Origin: an uncultured Acidimicrobium sp.
GTDB lineage: Bacteria; Actinomycetota; Acidimicrobiia; Acidimicrobiales; Ilumatobacteraceae
Direction: 5' to 3'
Length of the DNA: 12,296 bases
Assembly: GCA_903895515.1 (NCBI GenBank)
Contig: CAITUB010000244.1
Span: 1 to 12,296 of the forward strand
The number at the start of each line of letters is the position of its first letter. Position 1 is the first letter of the stretch. The notes beneath the pieces were generated by a model. That model was not told the origin of the DNA and searched no databases. It saw nothing but the letters and a program-made list of their open reading frames with translations. The translations under genes and the position numbers were made by a program. This document shows, piece after piece, positions 7,694-12,296 of this stretch.

Positions 7694-8370
7694 GCTCTGT
7701 CTACCAATTTGAAACCAATTCCACGGACAGTCACGAGCATGTTGTCAATTTCTGGAGACATTTTCTTTCGCAAATATGAAATGAATGTTTCTACGACTGT
7801 TGTACTGGAATCAAAATCAATTCCCCACACAGCATCTAATAATTGTTGCTTTGTCAGCACTCTGTTTTTATTTTCCATCAGATACTCAAGTAATCGGAAC
7901 TCGGTAGGTGATAGGTCAATGGCATTTCCCGCACAAACGACTTCGTGCCGTGCAACACTGAGCGAAATCGTCCCACACACCAACGCGGAATCACTCTCAC
8001 CGTTTACGCGACGCAAGACTGCCGCAACGCGAAGCAACAACTCTTCCAAGCCAAATGGCTTCTTTACATAGTCATCTGCTCCAAGCTTCAGGCCTGTAAC
8101 AGCGTCTTCGCGTTCATGCCGAGCGGTCAGCAATATCGCAGGCGTCGTAATACTGAGTGAACGCATTTTCCGCAGCACTTCAAAACCATCCATCTTGGGC
8201 ATGTTGACATCCAAAATCACCAAGTCAGGCCTATCGCTACGAATTCGATCAAGTGCCATCTGCCCATCCCTAGCCCTCATCGTGAGGTAGCCAGCAAGGT
8301 GTAAAGCATCTTCAACGGTGTCGCAAACCGCCTCGTCGTCGTCAGCTACCAAAATCCGGGGTGCAGCCAT
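7690..8370 (-). CDS. OmpR/PhoB-family response regulator
   Basis: A 226-residue regulator of standard length. The receiver domain (about 4-120) has the acidic pair D10/D11, phospho-acceptor D54 in 'VILDVNMPKMDG', T82 in 'LTAR' and K104 in 'YVKKPF'. The winged-helix domain (about 127-224) shows 'LSPTEFRLLEYLMENKNRVL', 'QQLLDAVWG' and the closing hairpin 'VTVRGIGFKL', typical of OmpR/PhoB DNA-binding domains. It is the partner of the overlapping histidine kinase downstream. ATG 8370 is supported by TAGGTT 6 bases upstream and by the receiver beginning directly. The gene diverges from the small secreted Ala-rich protein across 114 bases, making that gene, and its own promoter, natural candidate targets; this is inference from position. 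Confidence 0.96.
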   Translation of the reverse strand: MAAPRILVADDDEAVCDTVEDALHLAGYLTMRARDGQMALDRIRSDRPDLVILDVNMPKMDGFEVLRKMRSLSITTPAILLTARHEREDAVTGLKLGADDYVKKPFGLEELLLRVAAVLRRVNGESDSALVCGTISLSVARHEVVCAGNAIDLSPTEFRLLEYLMENKNRVLTKQQLLDAVWGIDFDSSTTVVETFISYLRKKMSPEIDNMLVTVRGIGFKLVDRA

Positions 8371-8376
8371 AAACCA

Positions 8377-8382
8377 AACCTA
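8377..8382 (-). promoter_or_regulatory. Candidate leaderless -10 box (TAGGTT) of the response regulator
   Basis: TAGGTT on the minus strand, 6 bases before the ATG at 8370. It matches the TAnnnT-N6/7-start pattern. No clear -35 is visible, and no good ribosome site precedes the ATG. Confidence 0.42.
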
Positions 8383-8446
8383 CAACTCCGACCAACTCCC
8401 CACTTCTCTCCTTCTCAATTCACAGGATTCCCACAAGTTCATTCTT

Positions 8447-8452
8447 TATGGT
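8447..8452 (+). promoter_or_regulatory. Candidate -10 box (TATGGT) of the secreted Ala-rich gene
   Basis: TATGGT lies about 32 bases before the ATG at 8485 and would give a leader of roughly 25 bases holding a strong ribosome site. No TTGACA-like -35 is seen at 17 bases, which would suit activation by the divergent OmpR-type regulator; several TTC-containing half-repeats precede it (8403-8444). Confidence 0.3.
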
Positions 8453-8474
8453 GAAGTACAAGAAACCCCCATAG

Positions 8475-8479
8475 AGGAG
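8475..8479 (+). promoter_or_regulatory. Strong Shine-Dalgarno site (AGGAG)
   Basis: AGGAG within AGAGGAGA, 5 bases before the ATG at 8485. It is the best ribosome site in the window, contrasting with the leaderless-looking starts of other genes, and suggests high-level translation of the secreted protein. Confidence 0.8.
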
Positions 8480-8484
8480 AAACC

Positions 8485-8946
8485 ATGAAACAGATTGCAA
8501 AGAAATCATTGGTGGTCACAACCATCGCCCTCGTAATGTCAAGCGGAGCAACAGTTGCGCTCGCCGATAATTCTTCATCGACAACAATCCCAACATCTTC
8601 TGTACCAACTTCATCAACTTCAGTACCTAAAAAGCATGATGAATCTAAGCCAACGCCTGAACAACGTGCTGCTTACGCAACTGCGATTCAGACATATCGC
8701 GTTGCATTTCAGAACTACAACAAATCAAAAATGGCAATCGAAAAAACATTTCTTGAAGCTACGCGTACTGCAAACAGCACTCGCAAAGCAGCTCGAGAAG
8801 CAGCAGTAACAGTCCAAGAAAAGAAAGCGGCATACACAACTTTCACTACAGCAATGTCTGCCGCACATGCTGCGCGTGCTTCAGCACTTACTGCGCTTGG
8901 CAGTCCCCCTGTCAAGCCAGTAAAGGCTGGAGAAAGCAACAATTAA
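8485..8946 (+). CDS. Small secreted Ala-rich helical protein, unknown function
   Basis: A 153-residue protein with a clear Sec signal peptide (KQIAKKS, hydrophobic core 9-19, cleavage after 'VALA' at 27). The mature protein has a Ser/Thr/Pro linker (about 29-50), a helical region rich in Ala, Thr, Lys and Arg (about 56-137, 'TPEQRAAYATAIQTYRVAF' onward), and a Pro/Lys tail. It has no cysteines, and I see no catalytic motif. Similar short secreted helical proteins with 'aY..a...Y..a...a' spacing are, as I recall, common and unassigned in actinobacteria. The start is decided by the strong AGGAG site. It is divergent from an OmpR-type regulator and convergent with a second histidine kinase, so it is a plausible output, or accessory sensor, of signalling across the envelope. 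The base-rich helix could bind anionic polymers or lipids; that is speculation. Confidence 0.85.
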   Translation: MKQIAKKSLVVTTIALVMSSGATVALADNSSSTTIPTSSVPTSSTSVPKKHDESKPTPEQRAAYATAIQTYRVAFQNYNKSKMAIEKTFLEATRTANSTRKAAREAAVTVQEKKAAYTTFTTAMSAAHAARASALTALGSPPVKPVKAGESNN

Positions 8947-8961
8947 TTTCTTCTGACAAAG

Positions 8962-8995
8962 AAAAACCCGCCCCGTTTAGACGGGGCGGGTTTTT
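8962..8995. terminator. Bidirectional rho-independent terminator
   Basis: A perfect hairpin: CCCGCCCCGT (8967-8976) pairs with ACGGGGCGGG (8981-8990) around the loop TTAG. It is flanked by five A's on the left and six T's on the right, so the stem can extend to 15 base pairs. Each strand therefore ends its hairpin with a T run. It lies 15 bases after the secreted protein's stop and 5 bases beyond the stop of the minus-strand histidine kinase, so it can end both transcripts. Confidence 0.95.
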
Positions 8996-9000
8996 TGTTT

Positions 9001-10050
9001 TTATACAGCTGGTATCGAAAGTGTGAAGGTGGAGCCAACACCAACTTCAGACGTCACACTGGCATCGCCACCGTGCAACAACGCAATGTGTCGCACAATT
9101 GCAAGACCAAGACCTGTTCCACCAGTTCCACGACTGCGAGCATCATCAACGCGATAGAAACGCTCAAAGACTCGTCCTAAGTGTTCAGCAGCAATTCCAG
9201 GACCATTATCGGCAACCGAAATAAGCATTCGGCCTTCTTCACGTCGTACTTCAACTTTTACTATTGACCCCTGGTCGCTGTACTTCACCGCATTGTCGAT
9301 CAAGTTTCCAACCGCGGACACCAGCTGTGCCCGATCGCCAATAACCGACATATCAGGATTGTCTTCAACCACGATCATTACTGATTTCGCCAACGCAGCG
9401 CTACGAATGCGGCCGACTGCCTCGTCAATCACACGCGCAGTGTGTATGGACTCGCGCTTCGAAAGGCCATCGAATTCAATTCGAGCTAGATCAAGCAGGT
9501 CGTTTACGGTCTCATTCAAACGAGTGACTTCATTCAAAATGATTTCTGCCAATCGCGCTGACTCTGACTCGCCCATTTCCGCAATGAGGTTCTCAGCCAT
9601 CAGCGAGATTGCACCAATTGGAGTGCGCAATTCGTGACTGATGTTGGCAACGAAATCGGTACGCACACGGTCAATCATCAATCGCTGAGTGATGTCTTCG
9701 ACAATGGCCGCAGCACCACCGTCGGCGAGCATTACCGTGGCAATTTCAATAGAGCGAATCACTTGGTCACCAAATTCGAGCTCTGTTTGACCGATGGTGC
9801 CGTTGAGCGCTTCTCTCAACAGTCCCTCAAGACTGTCCACAAACAAAATGTGATCGTCCGATTGCGGTGTAAACAGGCTGTCTGCAGCGCTGTTGCTCCA
9901 CATATTGGAACCATCACTCGACATCACCACAACGCCAAGTGGCAATGCATCCATGGATGCACTAATGCGAGATAGGGACTGAAATTCTTCTTCGGAAAGT
10001 TGATGGACAGGCGTTACTGGTTCAGCATCCTTGCGCTTTAACCATGCCAT
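9001..10050 (-). CDS. Soluble PAS-domain sensor histidine kinase, SenX3/PhoR-like
   Basis: I start at ATG 10050, giving 349 residues, because GAGGG lies 4 bases upstream; the longer frame to 10101 adds 17 unremarkable residues. Domains in order: a PAS-like sensor (about 27-121, 'MDALPLGVVVMSSDG' to 'AAIVEDITQR'), HisKA with H139 in 'VANISHELRTPIGAISLMAENL', and HATPase_c with N-box N249/N253, G1 'VADNGPGI' (D281) and G2 'GTGGTGLGL' (308-316). This tail and the PAS position closely resemble SenX3/PhoR, which with RegX3/PhoP controls phosphate starvation. Unlike SenX3, it has no transmembrane segment. No RegX3-type regulator follows: the next gene is convergent beyond a terminator. The regulator at 7690-8370 already has its own kinase, so this one is an orphan within the window. 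Specific phosphate function is inference. Confidence 0.92.
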   Translation of the reverse strand: MAWLKRKDAEPVTPVHQLSEEEFQSLSRISASMDALPLGVVVMSSDGSNMWSNSAADSLFTPQSDDHILFVDSLEGLLREALNGTIGQTELEFGDQVIRSIEIATVMLADGGAAAIVEDITQRLMIDRVRTDFVANISHELRTPIGAISLMAENLIAEMGESESARLAEIILNEVTRLNETVNDLLDLARIEFDGLSKRESIHTARVIDEAVGRIRSAALAKSVMIVVEDNPDMSVIGDRAQLVSAVGNLIDNAVKYSDQGSIVKVEVRREEGRMLISVADNGPGIAAEHLGRVFERFYRVDDARSRGTGGTGLGLAIVRHIALLHGGDASVTSEVGVGSTFTLSIPAV

Positions 10051-10121
10051 ACGACCCTCGTTTCTTCCAGCAATGAAAACTACCAGCCGATCGAGTGCCA
10101 ATTCCCTTCTTTAATTGGGCG

Positions 10122-10127
10122 TACGGT
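10122..10127 (+). promoter_or_regulatory. Candidate leaderless -10 box (TACGGT) of the DUF1003 gene
   Basis: TACGGT, 6 bases before ATG 10134 and directly abutting ATG 10128. The hexamer is identical to those before the MFS and secreted repeat protein genes. The spacing favours ATG 10134 as the translation start on a leaderless transcript. Confidence 0.42.
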
Positions 10128-10133
10128 ATGTCC

Positions 10134-10655
10134 ATGACGAACTCCACTCCACACTCGACACTTACCTGCGAGGCATGCCGCATCATTGACAAAACCGACG
10201 GAATTGAAGATGGCAAGCTTTTCAGCCTTTCCCATTGGAAAGTCACGAATGAGCGGACACATTTTCAGCATGCTCGCGAAGTACAGGACCGGGTTTCAGA
10301 TCGCATTACAGGTTTTGCTGGGTCTCTGAATTTTGTCTATCTCCATACAGTGTGGTTCATTATTTGGATTGCACTCAATGTTGGCCTAGTTGGTGCATCA
10401 TTGCAGTTCGATAAGTATCCGTTCGGCTTGCTCACAATGATTGTGAGTCTTGAGGCCATCTTTCTCTCCACATTCGTGATGGTGAGTCAAAATCGTCAGG
10501 CAGCACGTGCCAACATTCGTTCACAAGTCGACTTTGAATCCAATCTGCAGTCACTCATATGGTTAGTCCACATGGCTCAACAATCAAATGTAGATATCGC
10601 GCACGTCGACAAATTGTGTGCGGAAGCAATTGCTGAATCCCGCAAAATGGCATAA
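10134..10655 (+). CDS. DUF1003 family membrane protein
   Basis: A 173-residue protein from ATG 10134. GTG 10095 and ATG 10128 are also in frame, but 10134 has TACGGT exactly 6 bases upstream. The N-terminal part holds 'CEAC' (residues 12-15) and 'GKLFSLSHW'. The DUF1003 core runs from about 50 to 150: 'DRITGFAGSLNFVYLHTVWFI', first transmembrane helix about 67-88, the loop 'FDKYPFGLLT', and second helix about 98-119 ending 'SQNRQAARA'. A charged helical tail follows. DUF1003 proteins are two-helix inner membrane proteins of unknown function, widespread in actinobacteria and often near transporters. The gene diverges from the soluble histidine kinase across 83 bases. The CxxC in the N-terminal region could bind metal or be redox active; only two cysteines are there, so this is weak. 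Confidence 0.88.
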   Translation: MTNSTPHSTLTCEACRIIDKTDGIEDGKLFSLSHWKVTNERTHFQHAREVQDRVSDRITGFAGSLNFVYLHTVWFIIWIALNVGLVGASLQFDKYPFGLLTMIVSLEAIFLSTFVMVSQNRQAARANIRSQVDFESNLQSLIWLVHMAQQSNVDIAHVDKLCAEAIAESRKMA

Positions 10656-10668
10656 CTAATTTGGCAAA

Positions 10669-10687
10669 CCGCGCCTAATTCGCGCGG
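10669..10687. terminator. Small GC-rich hairpin after the DUF1003 gene
   Basis: CCGCGC (10669-10674) and GCGCGG (10682-10687) form a perfect 6-base-pair stem with a 7-base loop, 14 bases past the stop. No T run follows, so it is not a classical rho-independent terminator; it may slow polymerase or stabilise the 3' end. Confidence 0.3.
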
Positions 10688-10717
10688 CACACATCGGGTC
10701 ATGAATATTGGCCCGTC

Positions 10718-10746
10718 TTTACAGCGTCAACATATGTTGATAACCT
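10718..10746 (+). promoter_or_regulatory. Promoter with embedded operator upstream of the HTH gene
   Basis: TTTACA (10718-10723) and TAACCT (10741-10746) are spaced by 17 bases and fit -35 and -10 elements. The spacer carries the perfect 14-base palindrome TCAACATATGTTGA (10727-10740), which abuts the -10. A dimeric regulator bound there would block polymerase, so autorepression by the downstream helix-turn-helix protein is the natural reading. The expected transcription start falls at about 10753, at the second ATG (10754). Confidence 0.6.
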
Positions 10747-10753
10747 CATGCAG

Positions 10754-10951
10754 ATGAAATCGCAGGTTCGTGAGCTCAGCGCTTCAGAAGCTGCCCTTTT
10801 TGACATTCGAATGCAGAAGGCGATTTTTGAGCGAAATGCTTTGAAGTGCGTCAAGAGCGCTCGAAAAGCCGGAGTCTCTTGGCGCAATATTGGGGCTGCT
10901 CTCGGAGTTTCTGCCCAAGCAGTCCATCGTAAGTATTCACCGCATATTTGA
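10754..10951 (+). CDS. Small helix-turn-helix DNA-binding protein
   Basis: A 65-residue protein from ATG 10754; ATG 10748, six bases upstream, is in frame and would add two residues. I prefer 10754 because the -10 box TAACCT ends 7 bases before it. The C-terminal third, 'AGVSWRNIGAALGVSAQAV' then 'HRKY', is a textbook helix-turn-helix: 'SWRNIGAALGVS' gives helix 2 and the turn, and 'AQAVHRKY' the recognition helix. The N-terminal part (about 1-37) is a predicted amphipathic helix likely used for dimerisation. Similar 'GvSW..IG.aLGvSrQA' proteins are common in actinobacteria and usually unassigned. A perfect palindrome lies in its promoter. The DUF2786 gene follows after 33 bases in the same direction, so they may share regulation. 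Small size is genuine: both ends are bounded by promoter and stop. Confidence 0.85.
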   Translation: MKSQVRELSASEAALFDIRMQKAIFERNALKCVKSARKAGVSWRNIGAALGVSAQAVHRKYSPHI

Positions 10952-10972
10952 TACTGCCACGCACCCATTGAG

Positions 10973-10978
10973 TACCTT
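10973..10978 (+). promoter_or_regulatory. Candidate leaderless promoter of the DUF2786 gene (-10 TACCTT)
   Basis: TACCTT is 6 bases before ATG 10985. TTGATA (10948-10953), overlapping the HTH stop codon, could be a -35, though the 19-base spacer is slightly long. The DUF2786-metallohydrolase pair may thus be expressed apart from the HTH gene. Confidence 0.45.
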
Positions 10979-10984
10979 GACGGC

Positions 10985-11686
10985 ATGACGAATCGCGACA
11001 ACCTGCATGCCAAGGTGCGCGCCATTCTGGAAAAAGCCAACCATCCAAACACTCCTCAGGCCGAAGCAGAGACCGCGTTAACACTCGCCTTTCGTTTAAT
11101 GCAGAAGTACGACATTGACGAAAGTTCAATTAGTAAGAGCACGTTCGATAACGAAACGGTGAAATCGAAAACCTTTACGATCACCGGCCAATATCGGGTG
11201 CGGCGCGGAACGCTGTTGTGGAATATTGCCAATGCAGTTTCCTGTCATTCATACCGCGACATGATGGAGCCCAATCCAACACAAGTCATCATGGTTGCCT
11301 TCGGTACTGAAAACGATCTCTTCTCACTCGAGGCGCTGTACACCGCTGCCGACTTACTCGCGGCGCGGTCTATTCCTTCAGGTGACCGCCGTTTCAAAAC
11401 TTCGTGGTGGCGCGGGTATTGCGAAGCCATTGGCGCAAAGCTTGCAAAAGAACACCAGACCATTGCCAAAGAGTCTCCTGGTGTTGGGTTGGTGCTCGTT
11501 GAGCGTGCCGAACGCGCACGACGTTTCATGGTGCAGAACACCCCGCACCTGCACAGCAACACCAGCAATTACCGCAGCGACCGCGAAGCTTTTGGTGCTG
11601 GCCGCCGCGCAGGACAACAGTTTTCAAGTGGGCGCAATAGTTTCGGCAATTCCAGTCGACAATTAGGAACTGGCAGCAATGGCTAG
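10985..11686 (+). CDS. DUF2786 domain protein
   Basis: A 233-residue protein. Residues about 5-45 ('LHAKVRAILEKANHPNTPQA' followed by 'EAETALTLAFRLMQKYDID') are a clear DUF2786 domain, a short helical unit found in actinobacterial and phage proteins. The middle (about 60-165, with 'RVRRGTLLWNIANAV', 'VIMVAFGTENDLFSLEALY' and 'FKTSWWRGYCEAIGAKL') resembles the conserved region that usually follows DUF2786. The tail (about 195-233) is low-complexity, rich in Ser, Asn, Gly and Arg, possibly disordered or nucleic-acid binding. No enzymatic motif is evident. It overlaps the metallohydrolase gene by 8 bases. From memory, DUF2786 proteins neighbour a family of small HExxH metallohydrolases (TIGR04338) in actinobacteria; that pairing is what is seen here and suggests joint function. 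Role unknown. Confidence 0.87.
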   Translation: MTNRDNLHAKVRAILEKANHPNTPQAEAETALTLAFRLMQKYDIDESSISKSTFDNETVKSKTFTITGQYRVRRGTLLWNIANAVSCHSYRDMMEPNPTQVIMVAFGTENDLFSLEALYTAADLLAARSIPSGDRRFKTSWWRGYCEAIGAKLAKEHQTIAKESPGVGLVLVERAERARRFMVQNTPHLHSNTSNYRSDREAFGAGRRAGQQFSSGRNSFGNSSRQLGTGSNG

Positions 11687-12050
11687 TTCCGAGGCGATGC
11701 GTGTGTATGCGGCTGAAGATGCGCTTGAGAAAAGCTCTCCAACGCGAGCACTCAGTATGAATGATGCAACAGCATGGATTACCACCATTGCCGAAAACGA
11801 AGACTTAGACCCACCTGCGCTTGTGCGACAGAAAATGTCGAGCGATTTGCTTGGGCTGGCATTTAGCGACGAGTGGTGCATTGCAGTGCGCAAGGCAAAG
11901 CCGACTCAACTGTTGTTGTTGCACGAACTGGCCCATTTGGCATGTGCCAATAAGGGACATGGCGCTGAGTTTCAGCGTCAACTTGTGGAGTACGTGCGTA
12001 AATACGTGTCGATAACGCACGCAGCCGAGTTGGCTCAACTACTTAAATAG
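11679..12050 (+). CDS. Small HExxH metallohydrolase, TIGR04338/SprT-like
   Basis: A 123-residue protein with a zincin signature 'LLHELAHLACANKGHGAEF': H82 and H86 are the expected zinc ligands, E83 the catalytic base, and H94 the third ligand (HExxH-x7-HG-x-x-F). This arrangement is like SprT-type and TIGR04338 metallohydrolases. There is no signal peptide or membrane segment, so it acts in the cytoplasm. The N-terminal 40 residues are helical and unassigned. The ATG overlaps the preceding DUF2786 stop by 8 bases (11679-11686), with AGGA 10 bases upstream, indicating coupled translation. Substrate is not known; a protein is likely, but peptidase activity is inference. With a small HTH repressor two genes upstream, the layout resembles protease-repressor pairs such as ImmA-ImmR, though sequence relationship is not shown. 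The 3' end overlaps ligA by 8 bases. Confidence 0.87.
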   Translation: MASSEAMRVYAAEDALEKSSPTRALSMNDATAWITTIAENEDLDPPALVRQKMSSDLLGLAFSDEWCIAVRKAKPTQLLLLHELAHLACANKGHGAEFQRQLVEYVRKYVSITHAAELAQLLK

Positions 12051-12296
12051 AGCCGGTATCGAGCAGTTTTTGAAATGCATCTGCCTGAATCATGGGAATA
12101 CCCAATTCAGTGGCCTTTGTAACTTTTGAAGCACCTGGGTCTTCGCCAACCACTACGCAATAGGTTTTTGCACTTACTGAACCCGGAGACTTTCCACCGC
12201 GATCTTTAATTGCAGCTTCGGCTTCTTCGCGCGTAAACCCTTCGACACTTCCTGTGACCACGATTGCTTTGCCAACCAGGTTTTGCGGAAGGTCAC
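12043..12296 (-). CDS. ligA: NAD-dependent DNA ligase, C-terminal BRCT domain (5' part outside window)
   Basis: The frame is open from the window's right edge to the TAA at 12045-12043 and encodes 83 residues plus a partial codon. 'DLPQNLVGKAIVVTGSVEGF', then 'TREEAEAAIKDRGGKSPGSV', then 'SAKTYCVVVGEDPGASKVTK', then 'ATELGIPMIQADAFQKLL' is the canonical LigA BRCT domain, which ends the protein. LigA seals nicks in replication and repair using NAD+; the BRCT domain aids DNA binding. The adenylation, OB and zinc-finger/HhH domains must lie beyond the window, so intactness cannot be judged. The GTG at 12261 is internal, not the start. The stop region overlaps the convergent metallohydrolase by 8 bases. 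Confidence 0.96.
   Translation of the reverse strand, partial: DLPQNLVGKAIVVTGSVEGFTREEAEAAIKDRGGKSPGSVSAKTYCVVVGEDPGASKVTKATELGIPMIQADAFQKLLDTGSI

Noticed and set aside
10095..10133. GTG 10095 as start of the DUF1003 protein
   Set aside because: The added residues are not part of the family, no ribosome site precedes it, and the hexamer at 10122-10127 places the likely transcript start at 10134.
10669..10746. Attachment site or mobile element boundary near the HTH/DUF2786 cluster
   Set aside because: DUF2786 occurs in phages, but there is no integrase, tRNA gene, direct-repeat pair or clear shift in composition, and ligA follows immediately.

Overview
The window looks like a chromosomal stretch of a compact, moderate-GC actinobacterium. 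I favour Acidimicrobiia or a related freshwater or marine lineage; this is inference from gene content, not proof. The pointers are a PASTA-repeat kinase-like protein, a SenX3-like PAS histidine kinase, a DUF2786 protein beside a small HExxH metallohydrolase, a secreted protein built on an 'IGPGGGVVFYDAG' repeat, and a start-codon architecture typical of leaderless actinobacterial mRNAs. I see no tRNA, rRNA, insertion sequence, CRISPR array or phage structural gene. No stretch longer than about 120 bases lacks a gene.

Layout, left to right. (1) 1-200: the end of an SCP2-like sterol-carrier protein, then on the minus strand a drug-exporter-type MFS transporter and upstream of it a four-PASTA membrane protein whose kinase domain has lost its key catalytic residues. 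(2) 3779-4252: a membrane-anchored extracytoplasmic protein read divergently, meeting gcvH (minus) tail to tail. gcvH lies 9 bases after a secreted two-repeat Lcl/DUF1566-type protein. (3) 6028-6345: a small protein whose first residues look like a toxin-like family and whose remainder does not. (4) 6311-8370: an OmpR-type response regulator and its membrane histidine kinase (minus), divergent from a small secreted Ala-rich helical protein (8485-8946), which ends in a strong bidirectional terminator shared with a second, soluble PAS histidine kinase (minus, to 10050). (5) 10134-12050, plus strand: a DUF1003 membrane protein, a 65-residue helix-turn-helix protein with a perfect palindrome inside its promoter, a DUF2786 protein and an overlapping HExxH metallohydrolase. 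(6) 12043-12296: the C-terminal BRCT domain of NAD-dependent DNA ligase (ligA), minus strand, running out of the window.

Two themes cut across the genes. Seven genes have a TAnnnT hexamer 6 or 7 bases before the chosen start codon (three times exactly TACGGT), as expected of a -10 box driving a leaderless transcript; this also decides several starts. Four of five convergent gene pairs overlap at their ends, and the fifth is separated by the only strong terminator. The most interesting biology is the PASTA pseudokinase, the operator-controlled HTH/DUF2786/metallohydrolase cluster, and the two histidine kinases around one secreted protein.
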